Shown here piece after piece: positions 34,860 to 42,247 of a stretch of 64,000 bases of DNA (its first letter is position 1; the number at the start of each line of letters is the position of its first letter). A program made the translations under genes and the position numbers. The notes below the pieces were generated by a model that had not been told where the DNA came from, did no database searches, and saw only the letters and a list, made by a program, of their open reading frames with translations. Origin of the DNA: Deferribacter autotrophicus (GTDB taxonomy: Bacteria > Chrysiogenota > Deferribacteres > Deferribacterales > Deferribacteraceae); assembly GCF_008362905.1 (NCBI RefSeq), contig NZ_VFJB01000006.1, positions 1-64,000 of the forward strand, written 5' to 3'.

Positions 34860-35210
34860 AAAAAGGAAGATTTTGTCTTGACTATTTAAACGATATTAAA
34901 AGATGCAATAGAAAAAATAGAAGTTTTTATTTCTGATATTGATGTAAAAGAGTTGGAAAAAGATGAGAAAACTTTATTTGCAATTATTAGATGTTTTGAA
35001 ATTATAGGAGAGGCTGCTAAAAAAGTTAGTGAAGAAATAAAATGCAAATATCCAGATGTTCCTTGGAAAGAAATTGCCGGGATGAGAGGTATATTAATTC
35101 ATGAATATTTTGGAATAGATGTTGAAGTTATTAAAGAGACAATTAAAAACGATTTAATTTATCTTAAAAAACAGATAATTGAAATATTAAAAAAAGAAAA
35201 GGAAGTTTAA
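34856..35210 (+). pseudogene. hepT: HEPN toxin (HepT, DUF86), frameshifted
   Basis: From ATG 34856 the frame reads [14 protein letters not shown] and then fails; shifting one base near 34890-34900 gives [17 protein letters not shown] and continues through [15 protein letters not shown] and the RNase motif [12 protein letters not shown] (RX4HXY) to the normal end. One indel thus separates start and active site. Sequencing error remains possible. Confidence 0.75.
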
Positions 35211-35229
35211 ATATTTTTAAAAGACAACT

Positions 35230-35312
35230 TTAAAACGTTTAAGTGTATGAACTTGTGAACGTGTGAACGTGCGAACATACGAACGTGAGAACATTGAACG
35301 TTGAACTTTTAT
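35230..35312 (+). repeat. 8-bp tandem array (GTGTGAAC units)
   Basis: Units GTGTGAAC, GTGCGAAC, ATACGAAC, GTGAGAAC and ATTGAACG follow the HEPN pseudogene and precede the next ATPase gene. No coding potential. Confidence 0.75.
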
Positions 35313-35421
35313 ATGCGTAAACGTTAAATTTAGTTTTGATATAGAACGAAATACACTATAAACAGTTCTATGATAGAACTATTTGTGTTGTTTTTTAAAA
35401 ATAAAGTTTTAATATAGGACT

Positions 35422-36582
35422 ATGATAAACGAAATTATTGATCAGATTGAGTTGACTTTAGAACGTCTGAAAACTTATCTTCCAGATAGAAAACGTCCAT
35501 ATTTTGACAATATTCCTATTGATGGTATTAGAGGTGCACTTGTTTATGGGTTAAGGGGAGTTGGAAAAACTACTTTTTTGATTGATAAAATTTCTAATTG
35601 TAAACTAAATTTTTTGTATTTAAGTGCTGATAATCCCTCAATCTCATCATTGCCACTTTACGATATTGTGAGTGCAATTTTTAAAAGGGGGTATGATGGA
35701 GTAGTAATTGATGAGGTGCATCATGGTAATAAATGGAGCGAGCATGTAAAGGCACTTTATGACGATTATCCAGGTAATACTATATGGATAAGTGATAGCA
35801 GTAATCTGATACTGAAAAGGGCTGTGGCGGATTTATCCAGACGGTTTGTACAGTTTCGAATACCTTTGATGTCTTTTAGGGAATACCTTTTTCTTACTCA
35901 AAATATTCTGATTGAGACAATTGATCCATTTAATATTGATAAAAATATTTTTTCAATGTTAAGAAATATAAATATCTTAAAACTATTTGCTGATTACATC
36001 AATACAGGTATAAGACCTATTTTTATCGAGGGGGAGTATTGCTTAAGATTGAAAGGGCTTTTAGAAAAATCTATTTATTATGATATACCATTTTATGTTT
36101 CTTCTATACAGGATAATCATTTAAGGGTGATGAATGCAATTTTAGGACATTTGATAACTGCACCTATTCCAACAATAAATATTTCTGGGATGTGCAGTGA
36201 ATGGAATTTGGGAAAAGAAAAGCTTTATAACTTGCTTTATGTTATGGAGCAATCAGAATTGATAAATATCATCAGAAAACCTAGTAAATCTGTATACACA
36301 AAAGGTTCTAAAATTTTTCTTTCAGATCCTTCTGTTTATAGCTGTTTTAAAGGTAACGTAGGGAATGCAAGAGAGGCGTTTGTAGTAATGTGTTTAAAAG
36401 AAAAATATAATGTTTTTGCAAGCAAAGACGAAAAAGACTGTGACTTTATTGTAGATGATATCAAAGTAGAGGTTGGTGGAAAAAATAAAAAAATGAAAAA
36501 TGCGGACTTTGTAATAAGTGATGAAATTGATGTGCCGGTTAGAAATAAAATTCCGCTATGGATGTTAGGATTTTTGTATTGA
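35422..36582 (+). CDS. AAA-type ATPase with nuclease-like C-terminus
   Basis: 386 residues. Walker A GLRGVGKT at 43-50, Walker B GVVIDEVHHGNKWSEHVKAL, SDSSNLI, FRIPLMSFREYLFL, then a C-terminal CDFIVDDIKVEVGGKNKKMK and IPLWMLGFLY. It shares the DF-I-V/N...E-V-GGK-K and the terminal decapeptide pattern with the genes at 26276 and 29253. Function unknown. Repeats start at the stop codon. Confidence 0.8.
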   Translation: MINEIIDQIELTLERLKTYLPDRKRPYFDNIPIDGIRGALVYGLRGVGKTTFLIDKISNCKLNFLYLSADNPSISSLPLYDIVSAIFKRGYDGVVIDEVHHGNKWSEHVKALYDDYPGNTIWISDSSNLILKRAVADLSRRFVQFRIPLMSFREYLFLTQNILIETIDPFNIDKNIFSMLRNINILKLFADYINTGIRPIFIEGEYCLRLKGLLEKSIYYDIPFYVSSIQDNHLRVMNAILGHLITAPIPTINISGMCSEWNLGKEKLYNLLYVMEQSELINIIRKPSKSVYTKGSKIFLSDPSVYSCFKGNVGNAREAFVVMCLKEKYNVFASKDEKDCDFIVDDIKVEVGGKNKKMKNADFVISDEIDVPVRNKIPLWMLGFLY

Positions 36583-36699
36583 AACGTGTGAACGTTAAAA
36601 CGTTGGAAAGTTGGAACGTGTGAACGTTGGACGTTTATTTACAAATTTTATTGCAAAATTTTTAATGTGTATTATTCTGTGTATTAGGAGGTGTATGAG

Positions 36700-36900
36700 A
36701 TGAGGACTAATGTTGTTATAGATGAAGAATTATTAAAAGAAGCAATGAAGCTTACTAATGCTAAGACTAAAAAGGATGTTATAAATCTTGCATTAAAAGA
36801 ATTGGTAGAAAATTTAAAGAGAAAAAACCTTGCAGATTTAAAAGGTAAAATCAACTTTATAGAAGATTATAATTATAAGTTAATGAGAGAAGGTAAATAA
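36700..36900 (+). CDS. vapB: VapB-type antitoxin
   Basis: 66 residues from ATG 36700 (AGGAGG ends eight bases before). MRTNVVIDEELLKEAMKLTNAKTKKDVINLALKEL is the standard ribbon-helix-helix of VapB, and DLKGKINFIEDY is the toxin-binding tail. It is followed after 2 bp by vapC. Confidence 0.87.
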   Translation: MRTNVVIDEELLKEAMKLTNAKTKKDVINLALKELVENLKRKNLADLKGKINFIEDYNYKLMREGK

Positions 36901-36902
36901 TA

Positions 36903-37301
36903 GTGGTTTTAGTTGATACTTCTGTCTTAATAAATTATTTTAAAGGTAAATCGAATGAAAAAACTGAAAAGTTTGAAACAATAATACAGAATAAAATTCC
37001 TTTTGGTATTAATAATTTTATATATCAGGAGTTACTTCAAGGAGCTGCATCTGAAAAAGAGTTTAATCTTTTAAAAGAATATTTATCGTCTCAGAGATTT
37101 TATGAACTAAAATATGGAAGAAAATCATTTGAAAATGCAGCAAAAATTTATTTCAGATGCAGAAAGCGTGGAATAACTGTTAGGAGTACAATAGATTTGC
37201 TAATAGTAGAAACAGCTTTAGAAAATGATTTATATTTGCTACATAATGATAAAGATTTTAGCTATATTGCATCGGTGATTTCAGAGCTTAAAGAGTATTG
37301 A
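36903..37301 (+). CDS. vapC: VapC-type PIN toxin
   Basis: 132 residues from a GTG. MVLVDTSVLINYFKG, FIYQELLQGAASEKEF, RSTIDLLIVETALENDLYLLHNDKDFSYI carry the PIN acidic residues (D, E, D, D). It is predicted to be an RNase toxin regulated by the adjacent VapB. Intact. Confidence 0.87.
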   Translation: MVLVDTSVLINYFKGKSNEKTEKFETIIQNKIPFGINNFIYQELLQGAASEKEFNLLKEYLSSQRFYELKYGRKSFENAAKIYFRCRKRGITVRSTIDLLIVETALENDLYLLHNDKDFSYIASVISELKEY

Positions 37302-37328
37302 TGTTGAAACGTGTAAACGTTAGAACTT

Positions 37329-37392
37329 TGAAACGGTGAACAGTGAACAGTGAATGTACAATGCGATAAATGCAAAATTAAAACCTCAACCT
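37329..37392 (+). repeat. 64-bp direct repeat, copy 1 (second copy 39299-39362)
   Basis: The segment from TGAAACGGTGAACAGTGAAC to AAACCTCAACCT is the same in both places. The two copies are 1970 bp apart and bracket the ATPase gene at 37879, so this gene may have been inserted or exchanged as a unit. Confidence 0.85.
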
Positions 37393-37411
37393 CAACCTAA
37401 ATTAACCTACT

Positions 37412-37440
37412 TTAGTTGCCACTTAAAAAGTGGCAACTAA
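37412..37440. repeat. Perfect 29-bp palindrome
   Basis: TTAGTTGCCACTT, a 3-bp loop and AAGTGGCAACTAA form a perfect hairpin. It is followed by AGAGAGAACTAATTTAAA, which recurs at about 37717. It could act as a terminator-like structure or be the edge of an insertion. Confidence 0.6.
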
Positions 37441-37460
37441 TTCAGAGAGAACTAATTTAA

Positions 37461-37534
37461 AGATTGCTTCGTCGCTACCGCTCCTCGCAATGACAAAAAA
37501 AGAACTGTCATTGCGAGCATTAGCGAAGCAATCT
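37461..37534. repeat. REP-like palindromic element (ATTGCGAG...GAAGCAAT type)
   Basis: AGATTGCTTCGTCGCTACCG continues into CTCCTCGCAATGAC, a short A-rich loop, then GTCATTGCGAGCATTAGCGA and AGCAATCT. The arms are inverted. Elements of this consensus are, from general knowledge, scattered through many unrelated bacterial genomes. The remaining 37535-37870 shows no gene. Confidence 0.75.
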
Positions 37535-37878
37535 CTTTATTACCAATACGTTTATGATCAAGTTATGCATTTGCAATTTTTCTTTTTTTGTATTATGCAA
37601 CATCCTCATTACATTATTTCATAATTTCGGAAGAGAAATATTATTTCCTAACTTATCGATATAAAATTAATTTAAAACATAAATCCATTATTAATAAATT
37701 AGTTCTCACTTTTTCAGAGAGAACTAATTTAAACATTAGAACGTGCGAACGTGGAAACATTGGAAATGGATTGAAAAATTTTTGAAATTATGCTTTATTA
37801 TGCAAGATAGTAACTTGTGAGTAAGTAACTATAAAGTTAGTTACTGCAAAAATAATATAATGCATTATAGGGGTAAAA

Positions 37879-39276
37879 ATGTTTATTGGAAGAGATTATG
37901 AATTAAAAAAATTGAACGAGCTTTACAGTGAAGATAAATTTCATTTTGTAGTTATATACGGTAGAAGAAGGGTTGGAAAAACAGCTTTGCTTTCAGAGTT
38001 TTGTAAAAGGAAGCCGTCATTATTCTTTGTCGCTGAAGAATATAGTGATGAAATAGCGCTAAAAAACTTCTCGCGTACTATATTTGCTCATTTTAATTTA
38101 AAAGGGCTTGGGAGCTTTGATTCGTGGGAGAATGCTTTTTTGTTTTTAGGTGAAAGAGCAAAAGAAAATAGATTGGTAGTAGTTATTGATGAGTTTCAAT
38201 ATCTGGTAAATTCGAATAGAAATATCCCTTCTACACTGCAAAAACTTATAGATCACCTTTTGAAAAACACCAAATTGTTTTTAATCGTATGTGGTTCTTA
38301 CGTAAGTTTTATGGAAAGAGAGATTTTAGGGTATAAAAGTCCTCTTTACGGTAGAAGAACTGCACAGATGGAGATTATCCCTTTTCGATTTTTTGAAAGC
38401 ACACAATTTTTTCCAAAAATTTCTATAGAAGAGCAGGTTTATATTTTTAGTGTTTTTGGTGGTACTCCTCAATATCTGGTGACTTTTGATCCAGAGATTG
38501 ATCTTTATGAAAATATAAAAACAAAGATACTTGATAAATCATCATACCTGTTTGAAGAACCAAAATTTCTTTTAAAACAGGAGCTAAGAGAACCATCAAT
38601 CTATAATTCTATACTGGAATCAATTGCCAGTGGTTGTACAAAATTAAATGAAATTGCAACAAAAATTGGTATTGAAACAAGTAAGACTGCAAAATACTTG
38701 AAAACATTGATTGAATTGAGGATTGTTGAGCAGTTAAAACCTGAGAAAATAGGTAAAAGCAGCAGAAGTAGCATTTACAGAATAAAGGATAATTTTTTTA
38801 GGTTCTGGTATAGGTTTGTTTTTGAAAATAAGGGATTGATTGAGCAGGATATGCCTCAATATGTTGTTGAGAACAAAATAAAACCATATATGAATAGTTA
38901 TGTTGGCTTAATTTTTGAAGAAATTGCTGTTGAGTATTTAAAAATTCTAAACAAGCAGAGGAAATTACCTTTTATTTTTGATAGAATTGGGAAATGGTGG
39001 GGTAATAATCCTGTTAAAAAAAGAGAAGAAGAAATAGATATTGTCGCATACGATGAAGAAAATTTGCTTGTTGGCGAATGTAAATGGCAAAATAAGAAGG
39101 TTGATTTGCCCGTACTTAATCAGTTGATAGAAAAAAGTGCATTATTTGACAAGCCAAATAAATATTACGTACTTTTTTCTAGAAGTGGGTTTACAGAAAG
39201 TATGATAAAATTTGCAATGAATAACCCAAGTGTAATTCTAATTGGACTTGATGATATGGAGGACGTTAGAACGTAG
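37879..39276 (+). CDS. Archaeal-type ATPase with DUF234-like C-terminus
   Basis: 465 residues. MFIGRDYELKKLNELY and Walker A GRRRVGKT at 28-35, Walker B VVVIDEFQYLVNSN, CGSYVSFMEREILGYKSPLYGRR are typical of the ATPase_2 family; a winged helix (LNEIATKIGIETSKTAKYL) and a DUF234 nuclease-like end with EEIDIVAYDEENLLVGECKWQ follow, where D and E-X-K are kept. The last residues (VRT) and stop are encoded by GTTAGAACGTAG, part of the repeat array. Role unknown. Confidence 0.85.
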   Translation: MFIGRDYELKKLNELYSEDKFHFVVIYGRRRVGKTALLSEFCKRKPSLFFVAEEYSDEIALKNFSRTIFAHFNLKGLGSFDSWENAFLFLGERAKENRLVVVIDEFQYLVNSNRNIPSTLQKLIDHLLKNTKLFLIVCGSYVSFMEREILGYKSPLYGRRTAQMEIIPFRFFESTQFFPKISIEEQVYIFSVFGGTPQYLVTFDPEIDLYENIKTKILDKSSYLFEEPKFLLKQELREPSIYNSILESIASGCTKLNEIATKIGIETSKTAKYLKTLIELRIVEQLKPEKIGKSSRSSIYRIKDNFFRFWYRFVFENKGLIEQDMPQYVVENKIKPYMNSYVGLIFEEIAVEYLKILNKQRKLPFIFDRIGKWWGNNPVKKREEEIDIVAYDEENLLVGECKWQNKKVDLPVLNQLIEKSALFDKPNKYYVLFSRSGFTESMIKFAMNNPSVILIGLDDMEDVRT

Positions 39277-39384
39277 GAATGTGTGAACGTTAGAACGTTG
39301 AAACGGTGAACAGTGAACAGTGAATGTACAATGCGATAAATGCAAAATTAAAACCTCAACCTTAACCTTAACCTAAACCTGAAC

Positions 39385-39532
39385 TACTTTGAACGTTGAA
39401 CATCCCCGTCTACCCATCTACCCATTTACCCATTTACTCATCACGCGTTACGTTTTCCGAATTACGATTTACGAAATATAAGAAAATGTTAAAACGTTAG
39501 AACGTTGGAACGTTGGAACGTTAGAACGTTTT
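39385..39532 (+). repeat. Compound 8-bp repeat region, near copy of 29010-29175
   Basis: CATCCCCGTCTACCCATCTA and further 8-bp TTACCCAT units, then GTTACGTTTTCCGAATTACG, AAATATAAGAAAATGTT and GTTAGAAC/GTTGGAAC units follow in the same order as at 29010. Both copies precede an ATPase gene. Confidence 0.82.
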
Positions 39533-39601
39533 TATTGTCTTGAAATGAGGTTTGAAAAGCTTTAAAATAGTATATGGATAATAAATTATGCAGGTAAAAA
39601 A

Positions 39602-41146
39602 ATGAAAAAGCTACCCATTGGAATTCAAAGCTTTGAAGAAATTAGAACAGGCAATTGGTATTATGTAGATAAAACAATATTTGTTAAAAAACTAGTGGAT
39701 GAAGGAAAATTTTATTTCTTATCCCGTCCAAGAAGATTTGGTAAATCTTTGTTTCTTGATACATTAAGATATGCGTTTTTAGGTAAAAGAGAATTATTTA
39801 AAGGGTTATATTTAGAGGACAATTGGGATTGGGACACAAAATACCCTGTGATAAAGATCAGCTTTGGTGCAGGAGTGATAAAAGATGCAGAAAATCTTTT
39901 TAATAGGTTTAACTCTTTACTAATTGATATAGCTAAAGATTATAGCATTAGCTATGAGAAGAAAGGTGTTAGTGAGCAATTTTTTGAAGCAATAGAAAAG
40001 GTTGCTGAGAAGTTTGATCAAAAAGTAGTAGTTTTGATAGACGAGTATGACAAACCGATACTTGACAGGATTGAGGATAGAGAGACAGCAATAGAGATAA
40101 GGGAGGAGCTTAAGAATTTTTACTCAGTGCTCAAAGATGCTGACGAATTTTTGAAGTTTGTATTTATAACCGGTGTATCAAAATTTAGCAAGGTGTCAGT
40201 TTTTAGCGGACTAAACCAGCTAAATGATATAACCCTTGATGCAGAGTATTCCACAATATGTGGATATACGCAACATGATCTTGAGACAGTGTTTTTTGAT
40301 AGACTTGAAGGTGTAAATCTTGATGAAGTAAGAAGGTGGTACAATGGCTATAGCTGGCTAGGAGAGAGTGTATATAATCCGTTTGATATACTTTTGTATT
40401 TGGATAAAGGGGAATTTCGCCCTTATTGGTTTGAGACAGGGACACCGACATTTCTGATAAAATTGTTAGCAGAAAAGAGATTTAATATAATTGAAGCGGA
40501 GCATCTTGATGTAAGTGAAAAGGTATTGGGTTCTTTTGATATAGATGCGATATATCCGGAGAATTTGCTATTTCAGACTGGCTATCTGACAATCAAAGAT
40601 AAAAAGGTAATAAATGATAGAGCGATATATACTTTGAGTTATCCTAATAGAGAGGTAAAGATAAGTTTTAATGATTATTTTTTAAGCTATCTGTCTCAGG
40701 ATACGATACTTACTGAGAAGAATAAAAACAGGCTTTATTATGCGATAGATGAGAATGATTTTGATAAGTTAAGAGAGATATTTAGAAGTTTTTTTGCATC
40801 AATTCCTTTTGACTGGTACAGGAAGAATGAGCTTGCTGGTTATGAGGGGTATTATTCGAGTATAGTGTATTCTTATTTTGTGGCAAGTGGGTTTAATGTA
40901 GTGGCAGAAGATACGACGAATGCTGGTAGTATAGATCTTACAGTTTTATATAAAGACAGAGCATACATAATAGAATTTAAAGTAGTGGAGCTATCATCAG
41001 AAGGCAATGCGCTGCAGCAGATAAAAGAGAAGAGATACTATGAGAAGTATGTTGGTAAGGTTAAGGATATCTACCTAATAGGTGTGGAGTTTAGCAAAAG
41101 TGAGAGGAATATAGTTGGGTTTGATGTGTTGACGTTAACACGTTAG
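39602..41146 (+). CDS. AAA-ATPase-like protein with PD-(D/E)XK C-terminus (PF09820/PF08011 type)
   Basis: 514 residues. KKLPIGIQSFEEIRTGNWYYVDKT is the family opening; the P-loop variant RPRRFGKS lies at 42-50 and the Walker B LIDEYDKPILD follows. FITGVSKFSKVSVFSGLNQLNDIT is diagnostic. The C-terminus GSIDLTVLYKDRAYIIEFKVVEL holds D and E-F-K of a nuclease fold. The final residues LTLTR and stop lie in ACGTTAACACGTTAG, again repeat sequence. Widely expanded in anaerobes; function unknown. Confidence 0.88.
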   Translation: MKKLPIGIQSFEEIRTGNWYYVDKTIFVKKLVDEGKFYFLSRPRRFGKSLFLDTLRYAFLGKRELFKGLYLEDNWDWDTKYPVIKISFGAGVIKDAENLFNRFNSLLIDIAKDYSISYEKKGVSEQFFEAIEKVAEKFDQKVVVLIDEYDKPILDRIEDRETAIEIREELKNFYSVLKDADEFLKFVFITGVSKFSKVSVFSGLNQLNDITLDAEYSTICGYTQHDLETVFFDRLEGVNLDEVRRWYNGYSWLGESVYNPFDILLYLDKGEFRPYWFETGTPTFLIKLLAEKRFNIIEAEHLDVSEKVLGSFDIDAIYPENLLFQTGYLTIKDKKVINDRAIYTLSYPNREVKISFNDYFLSYLSQDTILTEKNKNRLYYAIDENDFDKLREIFRSFFASIPFDWYRKNELAGYEGYYSSIVYSYFVASGFNVVAEDTTNAGSIDLTVLYKDRAYIIEFKVVELSSEGNALQQIKEKRYYEKYVGKVKDIYLIGVEFSKSERNIVGFDVLTLTR

Positions 41147-41227
41147 AACGTTGAACCTTAATACTTTTTTTTGCAATACCCTCGGATATCTACTTATTTT
41201 ATAAACTGCTATGAACTGTTATAAAAT

Positions 41228-41560
41228 TTGAAGAAGGCACATTTAGAAAATAGGCTTGAAACAAGGCTGAAACATTATGCAAAGTACAAACTTCTTATAA
41301 TTGATGAAATAGGCTATCTGCCAATAAATAGAGAAGAAGGGAAAATACTTTTTCAGCTTATTAACAAAAGATATGAGAAAGGCAATACTATAATAACTAC
41401 CAATAAGGAATTTTCAAAATGGCATAAGATATTCGGAGATGTTACCATTGCCAATGCTATTTTAGACATGTTACTGCATCATTCTGTTGTAGAAAAGATA
41501 GTGGGTAGATCTTACGGGTCAAAAGATATTTTGAGGAAAATAAAGATAAAATTAGTTAAC
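41228..41560 (+). pseudogene. istB: IstB fragment (IS21-family helper), N-terminus missing
   Basis: The readable part LENRLETRLKHYAKYKLLIIDEIGYLPINREE carries Walker B and continues through TIITTNKEFSKWHKIFGD and ILDMLLHHSVVEKIVGRSY, the C-terminal half of IstB. The Walker A part and istA are absent. The open frame runs on to 41731 but the tail is not IstB-like. It is unrelated in detail to the IstB at 51, so it stems from another IS21 element. Confidence 0.8.
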
Positions 41561-41605
41561 ACTTTTGTTAACTTTTATATTGGCAATTTTGTTAATTTTT
41601 ATGTT

Positions 41606-41931
41606 GACATTAACCCCCATTTTTTTTTCAGAAACTGTTTTAAATTAAATTATGTTGATTTTTTTTATGGGAAAACATTCTTCTTATTCTCTTTGGGACG
41701 TCCAGTTTTGTTTCGAGGCAAGTTCCTCTAAAACCGCCATCCATGGCAGTTTTATGGGAACTTTCAGGGTGTTGCACATGGTGTTGGGATACATCCTGTG
41801 AGTTATTTTAATAGTTATTATTTGTTATTTTAAGAGATGATGTTTATTTTTTTGTGCTACACCCTGAACCCGAAAAATGTTTCCCCACAAACTCATTAAA
41901 AAAAGTTTTGTAAAAAATAGGGTGATTCCGG
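41606..41931. mobile_element. MITE-like element, copy 1
   Basis: About 150 bp (41725-41880) closely match copy 2 at 54787-54940: CCTCTAAAACCGCC, an ATGG loop, then TTTCAGGGTGTTGCAC and a distant GTGCTACACCCTGAA as inverted pair, then CCCGAAAAATG. The right end AAAAAATAGGGTGATTCC matches TGGGGTGAC ends of the other copies; the left end (about 41606-41620, ACCCCCATTTTTT) is less certain. No open frame. Confidence 0.65.
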
Positions 41932-42029
41932 TTTTAATATTTTGTGCACCAATTTTTATGAAACAAAGTAAGCAAATCGTTATTATTATCAGTCTGTTGC
42001 ACGAAAAAAGTCATAAGGAAAACAATGTT

Positions 42030-42178
42030 ATCTTTTTAGGTGTGTAACGTTTTAGCGTGTTAACGTTTCAACGTTTTCATATTTCCTTAAATCGTTAATC
42101 GTAAAACGTAACCCACTATTAACCGCAACTAACCACAAATAACCACAAATAACTACAAATAACCATTAAATTACTCCT
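42030..42178 (+). repeat. Mixed repeats before the oligosaccharyltransferase gene
   Basis: AACGTTTTAGCGTGTTAACG words, then ATCGTTAATCGTAAAACGTA, then 10-bp AACCACAAAT/AACTACAAAT units. 41932-42030 shows nothing recognisable. Confidence 0.65.
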
Positions 42179-42247
42179 AATTACTTTTTATTTGTTGAGG
42201 ACTATAAAAAATTGATGTAATATTTAGGTATTATATGGGGGTGAGAA

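Noticed and set aside
25500-41200. A chromosomal integron cassette array
   Set aside because: Same-strand genes separated by inverted structures suggested it, but no integron integrase and no attC core pairs (RYYYAAC/GTTRRRY) of constant layout were found; the spacers are built of tandem 7-8 bp units instead.
41560-41731. C-terminal extension of the IstB fragment as a novel domain
   Set aside because: The frame simply runs on through repeat and MITE-like sequence; IstB homology ends near GRSYGSKDIL.
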